A stretch of DNA of 64,000 bases from Solea solea (Eukaryota; Chordata; Actinopteri; Pleuronectiformes; Soleidae), in the NCBI RefSeq assembly GCF_958295425.1, contig NC_081139.1, forward strand, positions 19,136,388 to 19,200,387, read 5' to 3'. Under the pieces are notes generated by a model. That model made no database searches. It was not told the DNA's origin and saw only the letters and a program-made list of their open reading frames with translations. A program made the translations under genes and the position numbers. Below, piece by piece: positions 46,273 to 57,870 of the stretch (its first letter is position 1; every line of letters starts with the position of its first letter).

Positions 46273-47645
46273 TAGGACACGCTGCACGTTTGCAAATGTA
46301 TAGAATTCACATGTGTGTGTGTGTGTAGATCACTCTTTTCTTGTTTGGCTCCTGTCGCCCCGAGCTGATGGCCGTGGCTGCAGATGTTGGCACAGTTTTT
46401 GCTCCTATTACAGATTCTTGGTCCTGTTGTTGGTTTTTTGGTTAATCATGGGTCTTCAGTGTGTGCTGTTATTATGGTCAGCTTTCAGTTGGCTTCAGCT
46501 GTGAGAAGCTTGGGTTTGTTTTCACCTACACAGTATTAGAACTCTGTGAAGACATACAGTGGTCAGCAGCAGTGGAAAGAAGAAGATCATGTGTTGTTTT
46601 ATCTGTTTGGGTCTTGAACTGTTGTTTCTCAGGACGGGGAAGTCGGGATGTCGGGGGGGGGGGGGGGGGAATTGGAAACAGACCCAGTCACCCCTGGACA
46701 GCGGCTCTGTCCATGAGAAAGTATTAGAGTGCAAAGAATGAAGAGGCGCACATCAACAGTCCTTCACTGCGGTGTTGTAGGAGACACGCAGAGGTTTCAT
46801 TCTCACAGTCAGACGTAACAAAAGTGTCTCTTCCTAGTCTTAAATACATCCACTCTATAGCAGGTTTAGCTTTTCTTTCTTTTTTTTTGACCTCATCCTT
46901 CCTTATTTTTGTGCTCTGCACATAAATCATGCTGCATCAGATAAAAATGCTGGCCTCAGCTTTTCTTTGCTCTCTTGCCCAAAAACACTAAACGTTTGCT
47001 CTATTTTTACCCTCCGGTGCTGCTCCATTTTTAGAGACGTGTCTACGTGGATTTGGGGACAATAAATCACACTTTCACAGTGCTGTGTCCTCTCTGAAAA
47101 TAATAAAGTTGAGCAGTGATTTAAAACTCTACTCAACTAAAAAAAAAAAAAATAATAATAATACAAATCCTCAGACAGATGCTACACGCTGTCCATATTT
47201 ATGTATGATGGTTTTATAAATTCCAGGAATGCACTGGTTCAGCATAAAGCCCACATTACTCCATAATCGAATTTATAGATGACACATGTTTTCCAGTCCA
47301 TCCGTTTAACAAAATTTGTAGAAATCTCAGTTAAAACCGCAACGGATAACTTTTAAATATAAATATCTGTTATATTCAACTATTGTCAAACGGTTGAATT
47401 CAACACACAGAGAACTGTCTCTCTCTGTCTGCGTTTCTCAGTGTCGTTGTGTTTAGCTCTCATGTCACCCGTCGTCATTCCCACGCTGCAAACACAAAGT
47501 GCTTTGTTTTATGTCAAGATGGACTGAGTCAAACACAAAGAAACACCTGGGAAAAGATTTAGCCACATACAAATAAAAGAGGCAGAATAATAACATCAAC
47601 AATAACAAAAATCACTACATTTTTCAGTAAATGAATGAATGTTAT
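46273..47645. other. Non-coding DNA
   Basis: A poly-G tract lies at about 46651-46668 and an A-run at 47139-47151. No exon recognised. Confidence 0.5.
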
Positions 47646-47647
47646 AA

Positions 47648-48235
47648 CCAGTCTTGTACTATAGAGTAAAAGTACAAGTATCTTAGCAGAAAATGACTTT
47701 GGTAGAAGTTAAAGTCACTTTTTTTTTATGATATTACCTAAGTAAAAGTCTTAAAGTATATGACATTTACTGTACTTAAGTATCAAAATGTAAAATGTAC
47801 TTAGGTTTTTAAAAGTAAAATTATTAAAAAAGTGAGGAGGTTAGCGTTGATGTGGTAGCTCAGTGGAAGGGTGAGTTGTCTTTTGGCTGGAAGGCTGTGG
47901 GTTCAATTCCTGGCTCTGCGAGTCTCTATGTGTCCTTGAGCAAGACACTTAACCTCGTGTTGACGCTTGTAAATGGGTAATGAAAGATGTGTGAATGAGT
48001 GAATGGCAAAACAGTAGTGTAAAGCAGTTCATCAAGACTATATACAGACCATTACCAACTCTTCTTCTTCTGATTTTATTTGGTAGTAACGAGTAGCAAA
48101 GAAAGTTAGAGGGAATGGAGTAAAAGTAAGTAAGTGGCTAGAAATATAAACAACAAAGTAAAGTACACATATGTGAATGTTGTGCTTCAGTACAGTAACA
48201 AAGTATTTGTAATTTGCTACATTACAACACTGCTA
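47648..48235 (+). mobile_element. Composite element with internal tRNA-like SINE, copy 2 (fullest)
   Basis: Left outer part: 'cagtcttgtactatagagta', 'agtacaagtatcttagcaga', 'actttggtagaagttaaagt'. At 47853 the tRNA-like head begins with TGGTAGCTCAGTGG (A-box), then GGGTTCAATTCC (B-box, about 47898-47909), then a SINE body 'gacacttaacctcgtg'. Right outer part 'cagtacagtaacaaagtatt', ending 'ctacattacaacactgct'. The ends are imperfect inverted repeats (cagt-ttgta / tacaacactg). The SINE-like unit sits inside the larger element. Confidence 0.7.
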
Positions 48236-49315
48236 ATAATCCATTTTTTACTGGCACTTGTGAAATAAACGTAATAATAATAAACAAACGCAGAATCAAT
48301 CAAACAACAAAATCACCAAAAGTTACCTAGTGCAGCTTTACAAATAAGAGTATGTACATTCCACTGATTTATTGGAGCAGAAATCTGCTGGTTCTAAGGG
48401 TAAAGGTGAAAACTATGGTCTAACTTTATTTGGATTAGTTTAAGATGAAACGTTTAAAAATGTCAGCAGAGGAAATGTGATATATGTGACAAAGTTATGG
48501 GGGGACCTAATAAACGTCTGGTGCAAAGTGTGAATTCCGAGCAGCCACACTGTATAAAGACCTGCATAAACCTGAGCATCTGTGTTGCTGTCACTGTGAT
48601 AAATCATCAGACTATGGGTTTGTTTGGTTTGTAAAGGTCGAGGAGCAGGAGGTTAAGAGGCCACAGTTAGCTGGAAGTGGCCCTCGGGGGACATAACTTT
48701 CCCTCTGTCTCGGGGTCACTGACTCAAGCTTCGTCTCTAACGGGAGTCACAGTGTCAGGACGTCTAAATCAAGCCGAGCCGGTGTCAGCGCAGGGAGGGA
48801 AAATGAAGTTGTGTGTGTTTCAGTCCAAATCGGCAACAGTTGTCTTGCCTTCTCTTGGGTTTTGTCAGTCCAATCAAAATGTAAATGTATCTTTTGTTTT
48901 CAATTACCAAACTGACTCTTGGATTCGCACTCATCCATGACATTTTCCAAGTTGCCGAGGGACAATGCGGTAACTTGGCTGCGCAGCGATCCAAAACAGA
49001 TCACCTCTCATTAAGTGTGGTCTGAAGAGGGTTTTTCATGACAGCACCAGCTGCCAGCTGAGGCACAGAGGAGGAGGAGGGAGGAACTCAAGACGAGCGC
49101 CTGATGTGAGCCATGAAACCATCACCCACTGTCTTCTCTTACACCTGAACAAGCTGCTGTTTGTGTTTGGACAAACAATAGACGCAGTCTTTTATCTGAG
49201 CACCACCCCCTAGTGGAAAGTTATTTTTACTGCAAGAATCTGATCTGCCAGAGGAGAGGATAATTGGAACGATGACACAAGACAGTTTAATTGTACAGAG
49301 AAATATAGTCAGTGG
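48236..49315. other. Non-coding DNA
   Basis: No exon recognised. A CTCF-like core ACCCCCTAGTGG is at 49205-49216 (- orientation). Confidence 0.5.
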
Positions 49316-49317
49316 GT

Positions 49318-49352
49318 CAGACAGACAGAGAGACGGACGGACAGACGGACGG

Positions 49353-49439
<87 letters not shown>

Positions 49440-49440
49440 C
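49318..49440 (+). repeat. Compound (GACA)n(GATA)n microsatellite
   Basis: GACA/GACG units to about 49400 then about 10 GATA units. The clean switch between the two is the arrangement known from Bkm-type satellites. Confidence 0.95.
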
Positions 49441-49925
49441 TGTAGATAGATAGAGGTTTGGAGGAAGGAAGGTAGGTAGGTAGGTCAGACAGTCAGTCGG
49501 GAAGGAGGGAAGGAAGGTTGGGAGGTAGGTAGGTAGGTCAGTCGGGAGGAAGGAAGGTTGGTAGGTAGGTAGGTAGGTCAGTCGGGAGGAAGGAAGGAAG
49601 GTTGGTAGGTAGGTAGATAGGTCAGTCGGGAGGAAGGAAGGAAGGTTGGGAGGTAGGCAGGTAGGCAGGTAGGCAGGTAGGCAGGTAGGCAGGCAGGCAG
49701 GGAGGTCGCGAGGAAGGATGGGAAGGAAGGTTGGGAGGTAGGTAGGCAGGCAGGGAAGTCGTGAGGAAGGATGGGGAGGAAGGAAGGAAGGTTGGGAGGT
49801 AGGTAGGCAGGCAGGGAAGTCGTGAGGAAGGATGGGAAGGAAGGAAGGAAGAAAGGTATGCAGGCAGGGAGGTAGGTATAGGAAGGTAGATTAGGAGGAA
49901 GGAAGGAAGGAAGGTAGGTAGGTCA
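49441..49925 (+). repeat. Purine-rich GGAA/GGTA/GGCA minisatellite with higher-order unit
   Basis: Made of GGAA, GGTA and GGCA tetramers punctuated by 'gtcagtcgggagg', later 'gtcgtgaggaaggatggg', giving units of roughly 50-70 bases that change stepwise along the array. The 104-codon open frame on the - strand is a by-product of the repeat. Confidence 0.9.
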
Positions 49926-52800
49926 CCAAATAACAAACATTTAGGACATTTATCCCAGATAGATGTGATGTGATAATAAAATGCATCCTGACTTTATCAG
50001 TTTGATATTTTAATTCTTAAACACTAAATGACCTTATTCAGAAGTTTTTAAAGACTCATCACAGACACAGTTCAAACACCGCGTGCGAGATGTTGTGATG
50101 TTTTTCCGCTCGTGTGCACGCGAGTGTGAAGGCGTCGTGAGTCGATCATTTCCAGCATCACAGTCATTTTCCAAAGAAACTACAGGCGAGCGAGAGCGCT
50201 GAGCGCTATCTCTCCACCTACGTAGGCTGACTTTGCTTTGCTCTTGGGAATGGAAAGGCTTTAGAGACAAACCACTGCTGCACATCCAGCTACTTTCTCG
50301 TTTTCACACTTACCACAGAGCTGCTATAGGCACAGCTACGTGGGGCCTGATAGTAGAGTTCAAACGAAGAAAAAAAAATGTGTATTTCAGCGACCACTTG
50401 TTTACATATGCAACTGAACCTGAATTTTACTTACAAGGCAACAAGTTTTTGTGGAATTTTACCAGAATGAAGGTAATTTTGAACGTTCATTTGCATATTT
50501 TTTAGAATACTGAATATTTGAATATTACATTTAGATTCTAATCAGTGTGAAAATAAATAATCAAGCAAAGAATTGTCTGTTGCAATAACAAATAATGATG
50601 AATATTATTATTATTATGAATATATTATTCTCCTTAGAAAGAATGAAACTATCATTCCTCCTTAAATCTTAGGACATGATTTCTCACAAAAACATAAACA
50701 AATATGCATTTCAAAATCATTTATAGACACTTTTTAAACTTGTTTTGCCCAAAAGTAGCCGAAACAGTCAGCGTGACAACTGCAAAGAAAGTCTATGAGA
50801 ACTGACTTAACTGCAGGAAAATTAACTTAGTCAGACAATTTTTTTAGTGGGATGCTGGAAAAACAATTATGAAAATAGCATGATGTTAATTTATAATGAA
50901 GGCAGTGTTCATTCAGCTTTCTCTTTTTATATTCCTCTTTGAGTTATGATGTAGAGCTGTCTTTCATATTTGATTATTTTTTAACAAGAAAATATTGAGG
51001 ATATGATGATTATACAGCTTTGGCTCTTTTGTCATGTGCCATTAATTCTGAGGAGTCTCCCTTTTTTTTACTGAAGAGAAACACGGTCATTCCCAAAGCC
51101 TGTCGGGACTCACATGAATCACAGGAGAGTTTTAGGAAATGTTTTTTCCAGATTTTACTGTCGATCCCAGTTATTTAAGACAAGTTGTGGTTGATTTATC
51201 AAACATTTATCCCTTAGAAGTTGCTTTTTTTACTCATGAGAAATCATGCCGTGTTAGAGAATGGGCAGTAAAACTGACAAAGAAGTGATATTATGCACAA
51301 ATTTGAGATACTTGTGCTTTTACTCAAGTATCCGCTTTAGGTACTTTTTTACAAGACTGCACGCAGGACGAATTTTATGTCAAGACAGAGGCAACAGCAA
51401 CATGGCACATTACGTACCGCAGCTTTAAATATGACTAAAGTAAAGTACTTCATACAAGACTCCCTACATACACGTAAAAAAAACATTCTTTTTTGTGGAT
51501 CTCCAGTCATCTGTTTTGATAACATCCCAGCTTCGATGAGTCACAATAATGCTGTGGCATTAGTGTCACTGACTCCTCACTATCTCACAAACACATTATC
51601 CACTTCAAACTGTCAGTACCCGAGAGAATAATTACACCGCATGCTAATTGTTTGAGCATGTCTATTGCTCCCAGCAGACATGCCAGTGTTGGCTTTCGCC
51701 TCTTTGTGCATCTCAATTATCCACGCCACCCCACCCCTTCCCCACTCTCAATTCACTGTTCCGCTCTCCCTATCTGTGTTTGACTCCCTCCTTTTATTCT
51801 CTTTGGCAATCTGCCGCGCAACTGCTGCTCCCTCCATCAACGTATTGCCTGACTGCATTCTTCTCATTCCTACTGGCTTCCTGTAACTGGAAGAGGAGTG
51901 AGCCCTACTGGCCACAAAACTCCACCTTGGAGTCCTACCCTTGTGTGCCATATGTGTCTTTTCAATTCCTCTCTGCTCTGGCCTTCACGTTTGTAAAAAT
52001 CCTTGCCTATAAAATCAAATCCCCATGAGCGTCTGCTGGAGTCTTTTCCACAGCGACTTTAACCGATGCTTGCATTGCACGGAAACGTGAAGGTGTTTGA
52101 AGTCTCTCTCTCTCTCGCTGCAGAGTTCAGTTTATTGTCTGACTCAAAGTCGAAATAGTTTACAAAAAAAATGGCACAAATATGAGAAAAGAGAAAAATA
52201 AAAACCGACATAAATGATTATAAAATGATACCAATGTTTGCACATGTCCAGAAGAGCTTTTAAAGTGCTCACCCCTGGTTTACAGAATAAATCAGTTGCA
52301 TTGCTGCACCAAAGTGTCTGAAGCAATATCTGTAAACAATCATTCCAGGCAATCTGATGTAGGTTTTTTCTTTTTTTTAAATCTACAAAGATGCAGTGGT
52401 TGCGTCTTACTTCAAATTTATGTGAATATGTTTTAAATAACAAGTATAAAAAGACATTTTAAGTGATTTACCAGACATAGGAAATCATTTGTAGCTACAT
52501 TTTGCACATATTTGCTCTTGTCGCAATTTGTATTGTGATTTGCGTCATGATAGTTACTTATCTTTAAAAAGCGAGTACTTATATAGAAAGTTTTGGAAAC
52601 ACTGGTAGAGAAGGAATGTTTTTAAGATGTTCAGAGCATGTATTAAACTTTCCTGCCAACACATGACACAGTCTTATTTTTTGTGCACATTTTATCTGCT
52701 GTGAAGCGCTTTGTCATTTATGTCTGTGAGAAATCCTGAAAAAAATCTCCTTTAGTTCCACAAATCATTACACTCTCTTAAGCATTATATGTCGCATCAT
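49926..52800. other. Non-coding DNA
   Basis: AT-rich. An inverted fragment of the 'actcaagta' composite element and of the 'gcagctttaaa' family is at about 51300-51430. No exon recognised. Confidence 0.5.
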
Positions 52801-52802
52801 AT

Positions 52803-53165
52803 TTAAAGCTGCAGTACGTAACATGCAATGTTGCCGCTGTCTGTCTTGTATGAAGTACCTAAAAGTGTTAAGTAAAAGTAAAGTAGAGTAAAAGTACAAG
52901 TGCGAAAAAAGTGCGGAGTTAGGATTGAGCCATGGTAGTTCAGTGGTAAGGCGAGTTGTCTTTTAACTGGAAGGTTGTAGGTTAAATTCCTGGCTCTGCT
53001 AGTCTATGTGTGCAAAACTGTACGTGACACGTGAATGAGGTACTTAAGTACGGTTACATTTCAAGACTGCTTGTGTGATACGAGTGCTGAACACTGCCTA
53101 TACTGAGAAACACAGAGAGCCATGTGGAGCTTTGTGAAACTCATTTGACAAAACGTTTTGATTTA
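52803..53165 (+). mobile_element. Nested repeats: 'gctgcagtacgtaac' family with composite SINE-bearing element, copy 3
   Basis: Starts TTTAAAGCTGCAGTACGTAAC. From 52848 it is the composite element: 'gtaaaagtacaagtgcgaaa', then at 52930 the tRNA-like head ATGGTAGTTCAGTGGTAAGG and 'gtaggttaaattcctggctc', then a right end with 'tacttaagtacggttac' to about 53075. The first family resumes at about 53095 with 'tactgagaaacacagagagc'. This looks like an insertion of the composite element into the older repeat. Confidence 0.6.
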
Positions 53166-54510
53166 ACTTGAATTTGTTTATGTTTTAAAAGTGAAGCACT
53201 TGAACTTTAATCCCATCGTCAGAGTATAATATATTCAGTGGTGGAGAATAGCGAGATCAGAAGTGGTTTATCATGATGGTGAAAGGAGTCATAGTTTCAC
53301 TACTAACACAAAAGGGAGCAGAAAAATGTGATCCTCCTTTAACCTGCAGTGTCGAAAAATCCAGTCACTCAAACGCGTCACGTTATGCTCATATGACGGC
53401 AGAGGGGGGGGGGGGGGGGGGGGGGTAGGGAGGGAGCGCTCTATCTGACTATGTGTTTACAGAAACACAAACCATCTACGTCAGTGCTGTTAATATACAC
53501 AGCTATTGTTATCGTATGACATGAATTTAATTAAAAAATAAGCTTCTGACGTTATAACAATACTTATTTAATATAAATAATTCAATGATTGGTTGATATT
53601 CATTTATCTTGGTTCATTTTCAATAGACAAAAAAAAAAACATTCTCAGCTAAATCTTATGTACACTCATCCCTCTTTCACCAAATAAACTGTTAGCTTGT
53701 AGTTTTGACATATTTTCATTTCAGACTTGAATTTGTTAATAGTATACTGCATTGTTAAAGGCCCAGTGAGTAAAATGTAGGTCAAATTGTTTTCATGTGA
53801 CAAAATATGCTACTGGCTCCTTAAAAATGTAAATGTAATGTTCTTATACAGTTTTTACTGCAATGGTTTAACATTTTTCGAACAAATATTGCACAGTTTG
53901 ACTCAGCTGACTGCTAATTTCTAACATTTGTCTATATCTTTGGTTTTTCCAAGTATGAAGGATACTTGGAGGAAATCGTTTTTTGTTTTGTTTTGCTTTG
54001 TATATAGTTTGTACTGTATTGTCATCTATTGTTAGTTGGAGTTTGTGTCAGTGTTATATGAGTTACTGAATACATTTTTTGCAATTTAGTTTATTATCTT
54101 ATGATAAAACTGCTGTAAGTGAGTGAAAATTAGTGGAATGTAACCCTGGGAGCAGCATCTGTAGCTAGAAGAAGCCTTGGCTCATGTTTTGGTCAAAATA
54201 GCCTGCTGGGAAATTCAATTTGCTTTTACATATCTCAAATTAAACAGGCAGCAGTCGACCTTGTGACTCAGGGATGGATTTAAACTCTGCAAACTGCAAA
54301 GTCACCAGGGAATAGACATTGTGTTGTTGAAAATAAAGTGTCTTCGGTTTTCCTAAATCAGAGGAATCTGTGACTTTTAGGCACAAATTAACTGAACAGC
54401 AGCAACAACAACAAATCTGTTCACTCATAGGTACAGGGTCAGATCTGCATCATGTGAAATAAACGTCTCACTTGGGTCCAGTAGTAACGTTTCCTCCAGA
54501 ATTGATCCTC
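53166..54510. other. Non-coding DNA
   Basis: Poly-G run of 22 at 53404-53425. A 'taaaggcccagtgagtaaaa' fragment is at 53757. No exon recognised. Confidence 0.5.
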
Positions 54511-54514
54511 ACAG

Positions 54515-54882
54515 CCTACTACTACACACACACACACGCACACACACACACACATGTTTGCACTTCATTCATACACTCATAGACATAATGGAGTCCCTCG
54601 CCCCTTACCCTAACCTTAACCATCACAACTAAATACTTAACCCTAACCTTTACCCTAACCTAAACCCAATTATAACCCTAACCTTAAAACCAGGTCTTAA
54701 TGCCCAAAAAGCCCTTTAAAGATGTTAGGACCCGCCAAAATGTCCTCACTTTGGCAAAGTGAGGACATTCATTCTGTATGGTTTATACGATTTGTGATTT
54801 AGAATTTAATTTCATTAATCCCCTTTGTGAAAAGGTCCACAAGAGGCAACAAATACAAGACACACACACACATACACACACA

Positions 54883-54981
<99 letters not shown>

Positions 54982-55250
54982 TGGTTTCCATGACTCCAGA
55001 TGACATAACATTGACTTACAATAATTTCCTGGACAGTTGTGCTTCAAGTTAACTTTAACCACAACTACTATTAGCCTAAGTTTACCCTTAACCTTAAACC
55101 TAACCTCATCCTAATCGTTTACTTTATGAGGACCTGCTTTTTGTCCCCATAGGGAAGACAAGTCCCCATAATGTGAGTGTGTTACCAGATTTAGGTCCCC
55201 ACAACATGATAATACCTGGAACACACACACACACACACACACACACAAAT
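54515..55250 (-). repeat. (CA)n-bounded modules, inverted, plus a long (GA)n
   Basis: Module 1 (54520-54880) contains 'ccctaaccttaaccatcaca' and 'aaaccaggtcttaatgccca'. (GA)n spans 54886-54979 (about 47 units). Module 2 (54985-55245) contains 'tccccataatgtgagtgtgt' and 'taggtccccacaacatgata', ending in (CA)n. Confidence 0.7.
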
Positions 55251-55439
55251 GTACTCAGCTGAGTTCAGCAGATGGAGCCCTCACACCAGCAGCACACACA
55301 CACACACACACGGATGAAAAGTGAGACTGTGCAGGTCTTATCAGCAGTTTCACCACCGTCACACACACACACGCACACACTCAGCTCTCAGTCAGTGATG
55401 GTTCAGTCTCATCTTCACTCAAACATTTCCAGCTTCGCT

Positions 55440-55655
55440 TCAAACAGCTGTGACAGCGGCGCGCGCTGACGGTTGGACACAACACAACGTGCCGAGGACA
55501 GGACACACACTGTGGGTGGACCACGCGCGCTGTGAGGAGACGTCCTCTCTTTTCTTGGACTTGTTGTCGCTGCTTTTTAAACGGACTTCACTTCACACGG
55601 TTCTCGGGCTAAAGTTAATGAAACTACGGCGCTTTTGAGCTGCACCTCAGTAAAG
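55440..55655 (+). promoter_or_regulatory. CpG-island-like candidate promoter and non-coding first exon
   Basis: About 20 CpGs in 220 bases (GCGGCGCGCGCTGACGG, CCACGCGCGCTGTG, CTACGGCGC), the densest in the window. It is followed by AAAG/GTAGG, a good donor at 55656. A short upstream-type frame starts at 55618 (MKLRRF). No protein-coding segment is visible. In human, HDAC7 follows VDR on the same strand, so an hdac7 5' exon is a reasonable but unproven guess. Confidence 0.4.
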
Positions 55656-56204
55656 GTAGGCTATGGTGTTTTGTTTTTTTTACGTGTTCTGTGACGTAGC
55701 TGTAAAAGAGGTAGAAAGTTGTAGCTACTGTGAAAGAGAAACACAAAAGCTTTATTCCAGTAAGGGTTTTCTAACTGTTTCCTCTCTGTGGTTTTGTAGC
55801 TGCAGTAATTAATGTCACAGAGGAAAAGTGTGTTTTCTGTATGTGTTAAATTTCAGTCGAGTCCGTGTTATCTTTCCTCTGGCTTGTGTCCAAACACTGA
55901 GCAGGTGTAAAAGCCCACCTGGCTGAGATTCTCTATGGTGCTTTGAATGGTCGTGTCCTCATTAAGGTTCTGAATGATTTAAGTAAAACCCTTAACTAAA
56001 CTTTTTTTAATTTAATATTTGCTACATCACCAAAACACAGCATTAAAAATATTAACCACTATGGAGGATTACCTCATGAGATACCATCAAAAATAATAAT
56101 TATGCTTCAATGCAAGGATGAGAACATAAACGTATTATGTGGATTACTGAACCACTAATTTATTTATACCAAACATATTAGCTACTTAACTTGCACAAGC
56201 ACCT
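55656..56204. other. Non-coding DNA
   Basis: Possible first intron of the candidate gene at 55440; nothing recognised. Confidence 0.4.
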
Positions 56205-56473
56205 AAAGCTGCACAATTGATCACAAAATAATCAAAAATTGCAAGACAATTACTTACAGTTATTTGATGAAGATAAATTGCACAACCAAACAGAATTATG
56301 GTGAAATTCTGTATTTGTGCTTTAGTTGAGAAAGTATTTATTATATATATATATATATATATAAGTCCTCATGATTTGGATGTATTTTTCTGTCAAATTG
56401 ACAATTAAACCTTACCTTTTATAAAGGGTATCACAATCACAATAACATTTTTTGACTATACGCAGCTCTAATA
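56205..56473. mobile_element. hAT-like short element (GCTGCACAATTGATC... type)
   Basis: Left end 'aaagctgcacaattgatcac' and right end 'gactatacgcagctctaa' are imperfect inverted repeats. AT-rich inside with a (TA)n at 56341-56363. A related fragment is at 59052-59130. Confidence 0.6.
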
Positions 56474-56970
56474 TTAAGTATAACAAAAATGCAAATGATT
56501 AAATTGTTTGAAACTGCAACGGTAAATTGTTCCGCTCCACTCCTCACATTAAAATAGAAACAGAGAACAGGAAAATAATGTACATTTTAATCACAGTACA
56601 TGTGCGTCAGACACTGCTCTCTGAATAAATGCCTAATGGACCGTGTAACAGTAGATGTCCTGCTAATGATCCTAATCTGACAGACAACAGGTCTATTTGG
56701 AGGTGATAAACAAGACAAATTGTTGTGCAATTATAGTGTTAAGGCCTCATTGTGCCGTGTGTAAGTGTAGAATTTCCTACTGTGTGTATTTTTGCCCATA
56801 ACGTCATTGACAAGTTTGACTCATTCACTTACTGGGCAACAAATGCTCGGTTGTTTGATGGGCCGTGGTGTGGGCAGCTGTGTTTGACTGTGTGTGTGCT
56901 GTATTATGACAGAAGCTGTAAAAATTGTTAGATCCCACCCAGTCCCTAGAAAATAAAAACACACACACAT

Positions 56971-57003
<33 letters not shown>

Positions 57004-57534
57004 ATGTGTGGAATAAAGTTCTCATGTGTCCAGGTTCCCTCTCTGGACAGGATGAGGTCATTGCCTCATTGATGTTGTAGGTATACAGTTACATTAGTTT
57101 CATGTGGGCCGTGCCAAAGGAATCGACACCACCTACATTCTTTCCCTCCTTCCCTCTTTTATTTTTTCCCATTATCTTTTCAGATCAGCAAATAATCATT
57201 CTGACTTTGAATGTGTACGTCTGTGCGAAAGACTGACAGTACAGCAGCATCCAGGACATCACTCTTTTTTAAGAAAATATTAATAAAAGATTAACCAAGG
57301 GACCTATTTAAATGATCTATAGCGGCACAAGTGCATTAGGACGTGTCCGACTCCACTGTTGCTTGTTAAACAGCATGTAATCTCTGTGCAAAGTGAGGCA
57401 CAAGGCATTTAGTGTCTGTTATTCAGGTCATAACATCAAGTGTCATTCCCTTTAAAAGCCAGGTGCGCCTGTGTCTGTAGGAAACTGGAGAAATGAAGGA
57501 TTGTGTAGGTGAAGGGTTGTGAGGGTTTTCTGTA
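56474..57534. other. Non-coding DNA with a (GCA)n repeat
   Basis: (GCA)10 at 56971-57002 follows (CA)n. No coding context is recognised on either strand, so I do not treat it as a poly-Gln or poly-Ala codon run. Confidence 0.5.
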
Positions 57535-57870
57535 CAGTATCTTTTGCATTTCCGTTAGGAATCTTACCAAAATAACTGGCCCCAACTGTTCTACTTTTTG
57601 GTACCCAGAAAAAGTAACTCCCTTGCGAGCAGAGTTTCTTCAACACTCGCAGTCTATTCTCATACAAATTCTGGCATCTTGTTGAGACAAACAGCCACAA
57701 ACTGAGCGGCAAAGAAACAAGCTGCTCTGTTATTGTGCGCTGTGTTGTTGCATTCAGTGTCGCTGTTCGTTGTCGGTGCGTTGGTCCAACTTCAAGGTAC
57801 TGTTCTCAGTCCAAATGCGAGCCTGACCCAGGGCTTTGCTGTTCCAATAGCAACAACCCCTCACTGATGG
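57535..57870. mobile_element. Short TIR element (GTTTCC family), copy 3
   Basis: Contains 'tgcatttccgttaggaatct', 'accaaaataactggcccca', 'ggtactgttctcagtc', 'gcgagcctgacccagggctt' and 'gctgttcca', in the same order as copies 1 and 2. Confidence 0.65.

Noticed and set aside
45825..46310. A 161-codon frame on the - strand
   Set aside because: Crosses (CA)n, (GA)n and (TG)n tracts and reads as Ser-Leu and Thr-His runs; low complexity.
47850..47915. A possible tRNA gene
   Set aside because: A- and B-box-like words are present but there is no credible anticodon arm or acceptor stem, and the same unit occurs as a repeat; it is a SINE head.
49622..49936. A 104-codon Pro/Leu/Ser/Tyr-rich frame on the - strand
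   Set aside because: By-product of the GGAA/GGTA/GGCA minisatellite; no natural start context or homology.
54600..54720. TAACCCTAACCC-like words suggesting an internal telomere
   Set aside because: They are short, imperfect and part of a dispersed module found in several places and orientations; no TTAGGG array.
54778..55062. Overlapping frames of Glu-Arg or Ser-Leu repeats
   Set aside because: Direct translations of the (GA)n microsatellite.
56971..57002. (GCA)10 as a poly-Gln or poly-Ala codon run
   Set aside because: No coding context, splice sites or homology on either strand.
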